A DNA stretch of 64,000 nt, taken from NCBI GenBank assembly GCA_028023455.1, contig JAQFVV010012668.1, positions 496,001 through 560,000 of the forward strand, given 5' to 3'. The number at the start of each line of letters is the position of its first letter. The stretch's first letter is position 1. A program made the position numbers and the translations under genes. The DNA is from Epiperipatus broadwayi (Eukaryota; Onychophora; Udeonychophora; Euonychophora; Peripatidae). Shown here piece after piece: positions 50,870-63,210 of the stretch. The notes beneath the pieces are model-generated. The model was not told the DNA's origin and made no database searches. It was given only the letters and a program-made list of their open reading frames with translations.

Positions 50870-52295
50870 AAATAATTTAAGAGCATTTTGTCTTATGTAT
50901 ATATGCAACAACATCTTAAATTTTTCAAAAAGTGTCAATTTTCTATAAATTTTTAAAGCTTTATAAATATTTTAGTAATTTATGAATGATAACCAGTCTT
51001 TAAATACAATCTGAAGATAAATACATGTTTAAATAGTTTTATTACAAAAAGTATAATTTTGTTAACTTGTTACTTAAAAGATGAATGAATGACATAGATA
51101 GTCTTTTCATTTAACATTAATTATTTATAATTCTATAAAATTAATTACATTTTTGTTCTTGCCATTTCTTTACATAAGGGACTGAAAATAAAAGTCATTA
51201 ATGAATACTTTGATATTTAAAACAATTCTACTGATCATCTTAATGATATAAAGAGTTCATTAAAATCTCTCTTGCAGATGCTAAATTAATTTGTGAAACA
51301 AATAACAATTAATGGTAAGCTACCACCAATGGTGATCACAATACTTTCTAGCCTAGTAATTTAAATTTGTTCCTGTGTAGAGAACTTATACATTGAAGTG
51401 ATATTAATCATTGGTTGGAAATGAATTAAAAATTAATAGTTGATTTATTTTTTTCTTATCAATTTATTATTTTCCTTTCATGTAATTCAATATCTAAAAT
51501 GTTTTCTGTACTATTGTAATGTTAACTATATAAAAGTTCAGACATTTAACATGGAAAAGATAAACATATGTTTATAAATTTTAGCTTTTATTCATGCTTA
51601 GCACGCTTTCAATATATTATATAATCTTAGTTTTTTTGGATTTTATTATAGACAGTCTTTATTCTTACTTGATAGCTATTTTTGTATTTAATTATTTAAA
51701 TTTACTATTTAAAAATATTTAAAGTTCTTTAGAGAGTTGTTCATTTTTTGAAAGGGGGATGCTTGTATATTTTCTGTTTATAGAAAATCCATTCTTGCCT
51801 TTTATTCATTATTTATTCTCCCTCTCTGTGCAAGTGACATTCACCCTGATCTTTTGAGAGAGAAAGCAAGTCTAGAAATAAACATAGTTAAATATTTATT
51901 TTTTTTACAAAATAAACTAATGTCAAAATATGTAATTTATTATTTATAATAAACAAATTAATAATCTATTCAAAAGATTGAGTGACACTGGATCAAAAGA
52001 ATTGATAGGTTGGGCTTCAAATCCAGAAACCTGAAGTTCTCACATCTATCACATTATAATGTTGTTACACTTCCCAAAGATGTTTATTAATAATCTTGAT
52101 ACTGATATCCATTAACATTTAATGAAACATATTTATACTATTTCATGACTAATCACAAAGAAATAATGAGGATATTATGAGATTCAGGATATTTATATAT
52201 AATTTTACTTCACTAGAATGCCCACCACAAATTATACCCAAATTCTTAATAAACAATTATTATAATACCTTGGTATTCTTTCAATAAGACAGTGG
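50870..52295. other. AT-rich DNA, no gene seen
   Basis: No domain, exon or clear repeat was recognised. Confidence 0.5.
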
Positions 52296-52296
52296 A

Positions 52297-52568
52297 CATT
52301 ACTATTTTGAACTTTGGCATAAATGATCAATATAAGATTATTTTTATTGCTTAAATATAACACTAACTTTTCAGAAAATAATTAAAAAGTAATTAACAAA
52401 TAATTTTAGTAAATAATAAACGAACAAAATGATTATTTTGAATTTTGGCATAAATGATCAATATAAGACTATCTTTATTACTTAAATATTTATACAATAC
52501 TAATTTTTCAGAAAATAATTAAAAAGTAATTAACAAATAATTTTACTAAATAATAAACGAACAAAATG
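52297..52568. repeat. Tandem duplication, ~137-bp unit
   Basis: Copies 52,297-52,430 and 52,431-52,568 are nearly identical over TTTGGCATAAATGATCAATA and TAAACGAACAAAATG. This is a recent local duplication. Confidence 0.92.
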
Positions 52569-52569
52569 C

Positions 52570-54345
52570 TTATGTCTATATTTAAGAACTTTCACGAAAA
52601 TAGGAAAACACTAAATATTTAATGAATTATATTTTCTTTTTAATTAATAAAACAGTAGTCATAAGACAATTGTGAAAAACAAAGCAATACTATGTAATAA
52701 TGATTATATATTATTACACATATAAATTTGTTAAATATACTTAAATTTTTATTCGTCATCATCAAACACATGAATAAAAATATTTGCCAAAAAAAAAAAA
52801 AATCCCCCAAGAGGTATTTCTAACTGAATCAATATTCTTTAGTTGGCTCTGGTCCCAATCACTTATACACATCTTCATCACTTTAAAATTTTTATCAATA
52901 TTAAGTTATTAGAACTTGTAAAAAATGCAATAATAAATTTGCAACATTAATAAATGCTTTTACAAAAATTATCAAAATGTTAACACATTAACAATTAGTG
53001 TTCTCATTTATTAAAATAATTAGCATTGCAATTTTTATGTCGATTTATTAATTCACAAATATTATGTAAAACAATTAACACATGATATTAAAAATAATTG
53101 CATAGAAAGTCATATAATATTCAAACAGAAAAGTACTAATATTGTTTCATTAAGTTGATCAAACTGGGATTTTTTTAAAAAAACTTTAATCAATTAAGAA
53201 TCAGTCCAAACTTTAATTTTTAAATCTTCTCCATTCTATTATTGTATTAAACCATATCTCTATATTAAAATGAAATGAACAATTGTAATTTTTTCCCCCT
53301 AAATTAGTTTGCGCTTTATTTTAACAAAATTAAAGATTATTTATGAATTAAAAAGTAAAAAAAAAAACCACTTTTTTTTATGAGACTGTACATGCAATGG
53401 GATTTAAAGATTGTAAAATTCATTTATAAAACAAATTTATCTTATTGTAGTGAGAATCTATATATAGTTGGGTTGTGAAGATAATATTGACATCAGTTTT
53501 TACGTATTTTTTGTGTGTTTTGCTTGATATTCTTATTATTTTTTGCACTCGCAGACAATAAACAACTTTTATTTTTTTTATAGACTATAAATTTTAGTTT
53601 AAACTATTACAATGTGATGGAATGCAAATAACTAATATTAATGTTTTTAAAACATGGACTTTAAAAATGTCAATGCCAAAAATCACTGATAAATCTAATA
53701 AAATAAAGGACCATAAAAAAAAAACACTATTAATCATGAATTATCTCTTCTCTCCCCTTTTAAGTAGGTAGGATACACTAATACTATTAACAAAATTAAA
53801 AAGTAAAAATTTCCTTTTTTATATAGACTTTGAATGTTCTTTTTATTTTAAAAGGCAGCAAACAATTAAAAAATGTTAATAAAAGCAATGTAAAAAAAAT
53901 ATTTTTTTATGAACATTTTAGTTTGTATTCATATTTTTGGAATCAATTATATTTCTAAAAAAAAAAAAAGGCTTAACATTGTTATTAAAAAAGAGAGACA
54001 TTATATGCATAAAATGGATACACATACATAAAATAGAAACATATATGGAATAATTATTTGCCAAGTTTAAAAGGTGATTGATATAGAATATTACAACAAA
54101 AAAATTGCATATTATTAAGCAACATTATATAAAGCAGAAATGGAAACATATTTATCTCTGAAATAGTTTCATTCCACCAAATACTAAGGCATATTAATAT
54201 CAAAATAGGTTAAAACATAGTACAAAAATATATAAGATAAAATAATATTTCTTCTATTTTTTTTTTCTAATAATTTATATTTTAAAATTTCATATGCTAT
54301 ATTATTGCTTGTATTCATTATTCCAAAAAGTGTTTAAATATATAC
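52570..54345. other. AT-rich intronic DNA, nothing seen
   Basis: Downstream of the PSI exon on the gene strand. Many poly-A/T runs and no recognised repeat or exon. Confidence 0.5.
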
Positions 54346-54349
54346 TTAC

Positions 54350-54510
54350 TCTTTGTCATCTATCCCTTTCACTTGACATTTTTGTAGAATTTTATTCCAC
54401 CCGCAGTCAGGGTCTCGCACACAACCTGCACAGGAATCATAATGTCCTTTACATAAAACCAAGTCAATTTGTCTTACTTTGCTGTCAGATGCTACATATA
54501 AAGAACCATG
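54350..54510 (-). CDS. Semaphorin (class 2-like) PSI-domain exon
   Basis: A 161-bp exon on the minus strand with acceptor TTTATATAG| and strong donor |GTAAGTATA. Its 53 codons plus two bases read HGSLYVASDSKVRQIDLVLC, then a Cys-rich PSI core: Y-D-S-C, A-G-C-V-R-D-P-D-C-G-W, and a further Cys. 'LYV.SDS.VRQIDL..C...YDSC..CV.DP.CGW' is the end of the Sema propeller running into PSI, and it is closest to invertebrate semaphorin-2A. Semaphorins are axon-guidance ligands for plexins. Class 2 members are secreted, with an Ig domain after PSI. The usual PSI pattern DPYCGWD appears here as DPDCGWN. The reading phase joins exactly to the exon at 60,076. No stops or frame damage, unlike every transposon frame in the window. 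Confidence 0.93.
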
Positions 54511-56145
54511 CTATATAAATAGAAAAAATAAATAAATAGAGAGATACTACCTTATGTATATATACATGAACACATACAAATACACAAACAAACATATATA
54601 TTGTTACAATAACTTTACTATCACCAGTAGTCTTATCATAAAAGATTATTTGGTCATGTTTTCAATCCTAGTGAGGAAAAAATGATTTGCAGTGAACATG
54701 ATAAGAAATGTAAATAAAAAGGTTTGACTTATTAATAATGTTAAGTTTATGATGTATAGAAAAACTAATAGCTTCAATTGAGTATAGTTTGGAATATGCA
54801 TAATTAAAATATCAATTTCATAAAAAAATTTTTTTTTAAAAAAATATTGTAATTGTTGCCATTAACAAGAATTCTTACCATTAATAATTCATTCAAGATA
54901 TATTCATTATTAACTGTTTCACCCTGTCTTTTTGGAATTAATATTCCCTATTTTTGATTAAATACATTAAACATTTATGAATATAACTATTAACAAAATA
55001 TCTGAACAAGAAAGTTATTCATTAATAAAATATTAAGCAATAATTAACAATTTCTTGAATCTTATTTTGTAAAGTTTATTATTATGCTAGGTAACAGTAT
55101 GTTAAATCTCACTAAAAACTTTCTCATTGTATTACTTTTAGCTATTACAGAGTTATCAATTCTTAGTAATCATATATATATAAATCATTGTTCTCAATTT
55201 ATCTATCATATGTTTGATTTTTCATGATCTTCAATGGCATTTTGTGACAGTAGATTCTAAGCATCTCATTTCTAACTACTCTATCTTTTATCAATGGTTT
55301 TTCTAAAATATTATACACTTATTTAATAAATTATATTATCTGCAGTTTATATAGTTATTTTTGAAAATAATTCTTCAGAGCTTCCAGGAAATGTAGCAAG
55401 AATTACCTGATGAAAGTAAGAAAGTAGAATTAAATATAAATATTTAAAAAGATTAAAGTTAATGAATTTAGTTAACATAAAGGATGAAAATAGCATAGAT
55501 TTAAACTTCAATAAAGTATTTTTGCTAGAAATAATTTAATATTAGAAGGAAATATACCTATATGTTTTACCAAAGAAGGTTTTTTAACAGACACATTTTA
55601 TTAGTTGTTATTTATAAGCTTGCGACTTGAATACTTAACTGGAGAACAATATGGTAACTTCTGATTACTCAATAAAATATAGAAAAATTTATGTTGAGAG
55701 TAACGAAATAGAATTAAAAGTAAAATACTTATGTGAGAGAACAAATAAGTAATAATGACATTATTGAAAAAATAAAGAGTGATAAAATTTTTTTTAATAT
55801 TAAATGCATTTATTTACCATGTACTAAAAAGCAAAAAAAAATTATTTCTTCAATCACAACTGGGGGTTTAGACTTAACTTGAAATAAGAGAAAGGAGAAT
55901 TCATAAATTAAATAAGTCAATCTCTAAATTGGACTCCTCTCCCCATGCTTTTAATCCAAGTTAATAATTTTTTTCTTTTTAGTACATGGTAAACAGAAGT
56001 AATTAACATAAAAAAAATATTATCACTATTTTTTAAGTTGTTAGTATTGGTTCATTAAATAAAAGTGTAAAACTATATTGTGCTTTAAATTGACTTGACA
56101 CATATATTATAAACATTAAAAACATAAAGCTAAATTAATCAATAA
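54511..56145. other. Intronic AT-rich DNA, nothing seen
   Basis: First part of the 5,565-bp intron between the two semaphorin exons (54,511-60,075). No domain or exon. Fragments such as GAAATATACCTATATG.TTTACC (about 55,550) may be LINE traces. Confidence 0.45.
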
Positions 56146-56205
56146 ATAATCAAAATTACCCCAAATTCACAACTCAACAAGATTAGTCAAACAATAAACT
56201 CTAAA

Positions 56206-56249
56206 ACACAACCAATGGTTTCACTGCTACAAGCAGACTTCTCAAGTGT
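56206..56249 (-). ncRNA. Degenerate hammerhead-like fold in Penelope 3' region (left copy)
   Basis: Minus strand: stem I ACAC/GTGT; TTGAGAA in the place of CTGANGA (C3 and the catalytic G8 altered); stem II CTGC/GCAG closed by a G.U pair; GAAA; stem III ACC/GGT around ATT; U before the predicted cleavage site. The fold is right but the core is not, so it is predicted to be inactive. Confidence 0.45.
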
Positions 56250-56378
56250 AAAAAACTACAAAATAAAAACATATTTAAGCTAAACATTACCACACTTACC
56301 TCCCATACACCCTTAATATTAAAAGATCTTTTAAATATGTTAATTGCTTCAGAATCATAAATTTTTAATAAAGATTTT

Positions 56379-56672
56379 TTAATTCTTCATCAAAATTAAT
56401 AGTGTGATCTGTATCTTTTTCATGGATATATAAAGCAGAACAAGGATATTTACTTGAACTCTGCTTTTGTGTATCTTTATTCTTTCATTTAAGCTTAAAC
56501 TACTTTGACCTATATATACATTCTTACAAAAACAAGAGATAATATACACTACTCTATCAAAAATTACCTTTATATTATTTAATAAATTATTCAAAATAAT
56601 ACTCCTTTTCCAAGCAATTTTTTCATTTCCAAACAAATTACTATTATTATATATAATTCTATATGAAGACAA
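56379..56672 (-). pseudogene. GIY-YIG endonuclease remnant of Penelope-like element (left)
   Basis: The minus frame contains VVYIISCFCKNVYIGQSSLS, then LNERIKIHKSRV. This matches the GIY-YIG nuclease of Penelope-like reverse transcriptases: the 'GIY' strand as VVY, the YIG strand intact, and the catalytic Arg in NERI. An upstream Lys/Asn-rich linker with an IAWKRSIILNN segment is visible. The RT itself is missing (5' truncation), and the C-terminal part shifts frame after the first 50 residues of the domain. The nuclease nicks the target site for insertion. Confidence 0.82.
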
Positions 56673-56859
56673 TTTAAATGGCAGAAATAAAATTATATTT
56701 TTATTTATCCTTTACATCTTTACAAATAGTAATAATATTTATAATGATGTGAAAGATAAATAAATGATTTTATTTCTTTGACATTTAAATTATCTTCTTA
56801 TAAAATTGTATATAAAAATATAATTTGTTTGGAAATAAGAAAATAGCTTGGAAAAGGAG

Positions 56860-57222
56860 TATTATTTTGAATCATTTATTAACTAATACAAATAAAAGTT
56901 TTGATAAAAAGACTTCTCTTGGAGTAGTATATATTATCCCTTATTTTTGTAAGAAGTATATATAGGTCAAAGTAGTTTGACTTTAATTGAAAGAATAAAG
57001 CTACATAAAAGCAGGGTTAAAAATAAATATTTTAGTTCCGCTTTATATATCCTTGAAAAATATACAGGCTATAGTATTAATTTTGATGAAGCAAAGGTTG
57101 TCTTCTTTGAGAGAAATGAAATAAAAAAAAGAATTAAAGAATATTTATTATTACAAATTTATGATTCTGAAGCAATTAACTTGTTTAAAAGTTTTTTTAT
57201 ATTAAGGGTGTATGAGAAGTAA
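56860..57222 (+). pseudogene. GIY-YIG endonuclease remnant of Penelope-like element (right)
   Basis: LGVVYIIPYFCKKYI is followed by a frameshift into the 81-codon frame 56,977-57,222, which reads IERIKLHKSRVKNKYFSSAL, then EKYTGYSINFDEAKVVF, then IKEYLLLQ and EAINLF. This is the full C-terminal half of the GIY-YIG domain, including the conserved Glu region. It ends at a stop shortly before the hammerhead-like 3' sequence. One frameshift disables it. Confidence 0.85.
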
Positions 57223-57275
57223 GTGGAACAGTGGGTAATGTTTAGTTTAAATTTGTTGTTATTTTGTATTTCTTT

Positions 57276-57320
57276 ACACTTGAGAAGCTTGCTTGCTAGC
57301 AGTGAAACCATTGGTTGTGT
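57276..57320 (+). ncRNA. Degenerate hammerhead-like fold in Penelope 3' region (right copy)
   Basis: Stem I ACAC (57,276-57,279) with GTGT (57,317-57,320); TTGAGAA core variant (57,280-57,286); stem II with one bulged T; GAAA (57,304-57,307); stem III C8-G14 and C9-G13 type pairs (ACC/GGT around ATT); H17 = T57316. It shares the C3 and G8 changes with the left copy, so the source element probably already had them. Confidence 0.45.
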
Positions 57321-57591
57321 TTTAGAGTTTATTTTTTGGCTAGACTGGTTGAGTTGAGAATTTGGGGTAATTTTGATTATATCACCTAGATGTTTCTGAG
57401 TAAGTTAATATGTATACTCCTTATGTATATATCATATCTAATATAAATAAAATATCCAGGTACATTCATATGTAATTTATTTAAAATATTATATATATAA
57501 ACCAATGTGTCAACCAGATGATACCGGTAATTAACTGAGTAACAAATATTGTAAAATAATTATAGAAGCACTGTAAACATATGTTAGTGAT

Positions 57592-58289
57592 GTGTTATGT
57601 GTTAGTAAAGGGATATTAGATTACTTAGAAAAAGTACAAAGGGAAGTAGAAAGACAAGCATTAGATGCAGATGTATGGACAGCAAGGGAGGCAATTCAAG
57701 GAGAAATGGGATGGCCAAGTTTTTATATGAGAGATACAAAAAGTAAAATGAAAATGTTTGGTAGATTGCAGTTTATGGATAATAAAAGAATAGCCAAAAT
57801 AGTATTTAATTGGGTTACAAGTAAAGGGCAAGCAACAAGATGGGTTAGAAAGGTAATGCGGTATGCAAAAGATTTGGATAAAGAATTTATATCAGTATAT
57901 TTGTACAAAAGATGGGATGATTGTGTTAGGGGGATTGTTGAGTATTATAGTGGTAAGGAATGGGATAAAAGAATAGATTCATTAATAAAGAATCAGAAGT
58001 TAGAGAGATGGAGAACTAGTATGGAGAGTAAAAAGAGTTTAAATATATATAGAAGTAAACAGAACACTAGATGCGAGTTAATGTATGATAATAGTAGAAA
58101 AGTAGTTTATTGTTTAAGGCTAGAACGAGATCTTTAGCAACAAGAGAATATACATGTAAATGGGAAAATATGGGTGATTTAGTCTGTAAATTGTGTAAGG
58201 AAGGAATAAAAAATATTAGGCATCTGTTAATTGAATGTAAATGCTTGAAAACAGAAAGGGTACAAATAATGGAAGTTATAGAGGAATAA
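57592..58289 (+). pseudogene. Non-LTR retrotransposon ORF2 C-terminus
   Basis: The 181-codon frame (57,592-58,137) begins near LDYLEKVQREVERQAL and holds REAIQGEMGWPSF and MKMFGRLQFMDNKRI, a pattern found after the RT domain in many invertebrate LINEs. A frameshift near 58,100 leads into ARTRSLATREYTCKW and then CKLCKEGIKNIRHLLIEC, the C-x2-C...H-x4-C knuckle at the end of LINE ORF2, with a stop at 58,287-58,289. The RT and endonuclease are absent, so the copy is strongly 5'-truncated. It differs in sequence from the 23.5-kb RTE relic. I do not assign a clade. It lies in the semaphorin intron in the opposite orientation to the gene. Confidence 0.85.
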
Positions 58290-60075
58290 ATATGAAAAAA
58301 GTGATTATATAGAAAGTGTATTATTGGTTTTTATGCTGGGCTTGGGAAAAGATAAGGTGGATTTAGATATAAAGGCCATAGAGTTGACAAAGATTATGTT
58401 GTGGAAATGGGATGGAGCATAATATGGGAAAACTTAGAGTGGGGGAATAGAAGGTAAAGTGGCTAACAGGTTTCTCTGGGCATAGTTGCGGAGAGATTCC
58501 TGACTCCGTTTAAAGAGAAGTCACAGTGCATCACATCACAATGAATATTCTATTAATATAAAATAGAAATAATAATTAAGAGAAATTATTTAGATTAATG
58601 AGTTCTCAAAAAAAAAATTCCAAATAGAAGGCAATTTGCATATATCATCATATTCGTTGATGCAATATAGCTGTTTAAAGATCTGACATTGTTAGAGAGT
58701 ATCATATCTGGATAGTATTCTCATATTAGAAAAATCAATAGTATGACCTGCTGCTGATGAGTATTTTTTAATTGTATTAATATGTTCAGGCTGAAAGCCC
58801 AATACTGCAGAGAGATAATCAATGAAGCATTCACGGTGACTAAGTGATTAAAGATAATAAGATAAAAGAAAAATAATGCTGGACCCATAAAAAAAGATAA
58901 ATCAAATACAATAGTTATTTATACAATAGTATATTTACTAATTTCATTTTTTAATTCTTTTCTATTGCTAATTAATCAAATTTGATATGAATTAAAAAAA
59001 ATATTGTTGGAATTTTTAAATAACTATATATGTAAAAGTTTTCATTTGTAATCAAGTTTTCACATCTTTATTTTCCATAAACTATAACAATTTATTATAG
59101 AAAACTGGTCAACTATTTTATACATATTTCTTACATTTTTTTTGTCTCTGTGATTATATTAGATTATCCACAGTGAGTTTTATATATTTCTAGCAATTTC
59201 AAGGAGTGTGAAATATCTATTAATATTTAAGCTACAGTCTTTATTTAAAATATGGAGATTTTTTTATATTATGGAAATATTATCAACTTCAATAAATATT
59301 TTAAAAAGTCTAATCATCTAAATCTATCATTCAGCTTTGTTTATAATTAGGTTTGAACTTTGTATTTTTTTTTTTTAAAGTTTTAATTATGAAAACAAAT
59401 TTTGGTACTTTCCTGTTATTTGAAGCAATTTTTTTTATATCTATTGTATCATCTCAGACTTCCAGTCTCCAAATGAATCTGACTAAATACAACTTCAAAT
59501 GATGCCATATTGATATATATGGAGCTAGCTGATTTTCAATTTTTAATAAGAATTTAATATATACATTAATATTTTACACAAACATTCCTAAAAAATAGGT
59601 TATTAAAATTAGAAAAATATTAGTAAGTAAAAGAAACCTTAATGGGGACAATTTTAGGCAATATTGGAACAGGATCTATAATTTACTTGAATAGTTAGAG
59701 TGCCTACAAGACAGAATAACTGGAAAAATCCAGATTTCAACATTTCAAAGTCAGTCATCATTACAATTTCATCAATCCAGACACTGACATCCAGAGCATA
59801 AAGTGAATGTGGGGATCTGCAAAATAAATAACACTAAGAATCACTGTGCGTGCATTTGAAGTCAGTCAGAGATGACAACGAATTTGAGTCACTTTTGGAT
59901 GCAATTGCATTTTCTGATCTCCATAATCTATATTATATATAAAAAATAATAATAAATACAAAAATCAAATGCTCCAGATAACAGAAAAGTACCATTTTTC
60001 CCATTCAAATCATATCTACTGGTTTTTTTTATGTTAAAATTTTTTTGTTTAAACCAAAAAACTTTATTTTCTCAC
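58290..60075. other. LINE 3' tail, then intronic DNA
   Basis: To about 58,540 the sequence keeps the less AT-rich composition of the LINE (GGAGAGATTCCTGACTCCG) and is probably its 3' UTR. At 59,815-59,645 (minus) there is a 56-codon open frame after an acceptor-like TTTTGCAG, but its phase does not fit the exon at 60,076 and the flanking exons already join directly, so it is probably a repeat fragment. The rest shows nothing. Confidence 0.5.
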
Positions 60076-60197
60076 CCGCTGTGAAATCTGCATATTTCTG
60101 ATAGCTTCTGGATAAGTTGCTTCAAACATGCTGACTGCTTTAGAATAGACTTGAGAATTGATCTCCCACTGCACTATTTTATAAATAATTCCATTAT
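60076..60197 (-). CDS. Semaphorin (class 2-like) Sema-domain exon
   Basis: A 122-bp minus-strand exon with strong acceptor CTCTTTATTTCAG| and donor |GTGAGAAAA. Two bases complete a codon from an exon outside or undetected upstream. Then 40 codons read NGIIYKIVQWEINS, then VSMFEATYPEAIRNMQISQR. '.G.IYKI..' and 'F.....PE.IR.M.IS..' are the last propeller-blade strands of the Sema domain. The exon ends in phase 0 and continues directly into HGSLYV of the PSI exon. The intact frame and good splice sites indicate a functional gene. The Sema domain binds plexin receptors. Earlier Sema exons must lie at higher coordinates, but none is seen up to 64,000. Confidence 0.92.
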
Positions 60198-62445
60198 CTG
60201 AAATAAAGAGAAAGGTAAAATAATAAAATGGCTCAAAACTTTAACACTTCACCAATGATAATTTCTAATATATATGTGTGTTGTATGTAAACTTTAAATG
60301 AAACACAGTTCAATGTATATGTAAACAAAAGGAATAAATGACCATCTCACCAGGCTATTAGTTAAAACATTTTGTGTTTTTAATTCATAGTGTGTGTGTG
60401 TGATTTACTCCCTTTGTTTACATATATATATATATTCTATAAATACATAATACTAAACAATAAATTATAGTAACTATAATGCTCAAGCAATTTTCAATCT
60501 TCTAGTCAATTACACCAAACATATAACAAATTTTAGAATTAATGTACAACACAATTGATTCTAAACTTTCATGTAACAGTCAAGCAAATGTCAAAAAATG
60601 TTTTAATTACTTGAATCATTTACATATGAATATGGTGAAGCACTTTTACATTATCCTGTAATTTCATATTTTAAAACTGAGTAATGTCTTTTTTATAATT
60701 GACATATTTGTATGAGCAAATACCTTTAGTGCTTAATTTGCTTCATTCGTTTGTACAGACAATTGCATAGAATAATTTTTTAATTATATGAGTGAAAAAC
60801 TAGTCAAACATTTTATATATATAAGCACAATTTACACGTTTTCCAAGTTAAACAATTTTAGACTTAGCAAATTCCTGAAAAAATAGTTGTATAAATATAA
60901 TATAAAAGATGTAACAATAGAATATATTTTAATATTTATTTTAGTAAACCTAATATAGTTCAACACATTACAGTTCTACTCATGTTTATCAAAAATATAA
61001 TGATTCAAAGTTAAATAACATTTACAAAGTCTACTGTTGATTTATTTGAATACTACTGATTTATATAAAAAAATAGATATAATATAATCTTAATATAGAG
61101 ACATAAGTTAAGTACATAGAAAAGCCTAAAATATTTTTTTCATCAGTTGTAAAATTCTAAAAAATAACTCTGGCATAAAAAATCCATTATATATACATGA
61201 AAAAATGTATATATATAATGGTTCCAGTTATTTACAGAATTTGTCAAGTTTCTAAAATAGAGCTTGATATTTGATATTATTCAGATGATATATTTTTTTC
61301 TTGACATAACTTATTTATTAATTTCTTTAAGCAGTCTCTTTGATCAAAAATTCCTTTTTAATTAAAAATGTCACAATATAATAATATATGAAATTTTGTG
61401 AAAAATAGTAATTTCTATATGGCTTTCAATAGTAAAAATATATTACAGAACAACATATTTATGTTTAGATTAAACTCATCAAAATCTATCTATTTAATTA
61501 TAAATTTACATGTATTCATTCATATGAACAAAAATTTTTAGAAACTAATTTACAATAAAAATGCTAGTGAAACGGTTCTGCATTAGTTTATAAGATAATA
61601 GTAAGAGAGAAAAAAAACACAATTACAAATAAATTAAAAGAAGAAAAAATTCTAATTTTTGGACAAGGTATAATTTTTTCATAGACTATATGAATGATAA
61701 TGACTTTCATTTATAGTCCATAAATAAATCACAGAATAGTAGTTTCCAACTAATAAATTGACATGGTAATTAATTATTAATAAAATTAATTACTTTATAA
61801 TGATGGAACACTCTTTGTTTGGAATTACTTTCTTAGGAAATGTGTTTTGATTAATGATAAATAGGAATAGAATATTTATATTACCATCAACCATTGACTA
61901 AATAATTATTATTATTGTTGACTTAAAAAAAACAACAACTTTTTTTTAATTAATTAATTTTAAGAGCACAGCACAAAGCCAAATTATGAATTAAAATATG
62001 AAAGTGATAAACAATATCAATTATACAAACGAATAATTTCATGGTTTAAAAAATGTTCAGATTGATAAGAAAAAATCACTTATCTTAAGAAATGGAAATA
62101 TCTTGGAAAATAAGAACAAAACATATATTTAGTGAAATATATGCTAATTTTTGTTCTATAATAAATTCCCTAAATTAAGGTCTTAAATAACTTTTTTTTT
62201 TTGGTTAAACTAAAATAAAATAAAATAATAATTTATTTATGTATAAATAGATATATTTTCACAATAAATTATACATATTTGATACTGACACTTTTATTTA
62301 TGTTATAAAGACTATTACATATTATGATTTTTATAAACTTAATCCAAATCTACTTGTCCAAAAAATTCTTTTGAAAATTCAGTAATAAATTGGGGTTACC
62401 AAATGAAAAAAGGACTAATCTTTCATTTTAATAATAAATAATTTT
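60198..62445. other. Upstream intron of the semaphorin gene, nothing seen
   Basis: AT-rich, with a TG stretch at about 60,392 and a TA tract at about 60,422. No exon or element was recognised. Confidence 0.5.
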
Positions 62446-62697
62446 CTAATAACTGAAATACAGGCTTATTATATACATGTATCAATATATGTAATATATA
62501 GGGTATATGAGCACAGACTTTCACATGACCCACCATTCTCCACTCCATCTCATAACATATCAGATTTTCAATTGGATGGATTGTTGAAGAGTTGAAGTGT
62601 GGAGTGGATTGAAGCCTGTCCATTAAAGTATGAAGATTGGCTATCTTAATATATATCTGAGCACTTATTGCATATATGGGTAAAGATGATAATCTGG

Positions 62698-62741
62698 ACC
62701 AACTGATGATTGCTGTTTTAGCATGAAATACATATATTGGT
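62698..62741 (+). ncRNA. Hammerhead ribozyme-like motif (family C)
   Basis: Stem I ACCAA (62,698-62,702) with TTGGT (62,737-62,741); CTGATGA (62,703-62,709); stem II TGCT/AGCA with loop GTTTT; GAAA; three-pair stem III AUA/UAU around CA; UA at the cleavage site. The U.U pair at the stem II base is the main weakness. Confidence 0.6.
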
Positions 62742-63166
62742 GATTATTTATCTTTTCAACATTTGTGTTCAAATGTATCAGTGTTATGAGATAGAGTGGA
62801 GAGTGGTGGGTCATGTGCAAGTCTATGCTCATATACCCTATATATTACATATATTGATACAGGTATATAATAAGCCTGTATTTTAGTTATTACATAGTAG
62901 ATGTTTGCCCATCCCTCATATTTGTATTAAATGGAATGTGTCCTGTACATGAGGGGTCAGATTGATTTTAGGTCAATATGGGTGTGACAAGAATCTCAGC
63001 CTCAGTTGGCCTTTGAGCATTCCTCCATCAGGTTTTCAATTGGATGGATGGTTGAAAGAGTTGGAGTGTGGAATGGATTGAAGCCTGTCCATTAAAGTAT
63101 GAAGGTTGGCTATCTTAATATATATCTAAGCACTTATTGCATATATGTGTAGTGATGATAATCTGG

Positions 63167-63210
63167 ATCAACTGATGATTGCTGGTTTAGTGTGAAATAA
63201 GTATACTGGT
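63167..63210 (+). ncRNA. Hammerhead ribozyme-like motif (family C), degenerate
   Basis: CTGATGA and GAAA are kept. Stem I is ATCAA with CTGGT (first pair lost, one wobble), and the stem II partner is changed to AGTG. Probably inactive. Confidence 0.5.

Larger units (their letters stand above)
56149..57380. mobile_element. Two head-to-head, 5'-truncated Penelope-like element copies
   Basis: The left copy (minus, about 56,705 to 56,149) and right copy (plus, about 56,773 to 57,380) are inverted repeats of each other, separated by about 65 bp. Each has a GIY-YIG-type frame followed by the same 3' sequence, including AACCATTGGTTGTGTTTTAG and GGGGTAATTTTGATTAT. Inverted, truncated partners are typical of Penelope-like insertions. 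The pair sits inside the semaphorin intron. Confidence 0.85.

Noticed and set aside
54294-54518. 74-codon plus-strand frame
   Set aside because: It is the antisense shadow of the PSI exon.
59645-59815. 56-codon minus frame after an acceptor-like TTTTGCAG inside the semaphorin intron
   Set aside because: The preceding exon ends in phase 0, and in that phase this segment hits a stop. The two flanking exons already join without a gap. More likely a repeat fragment.
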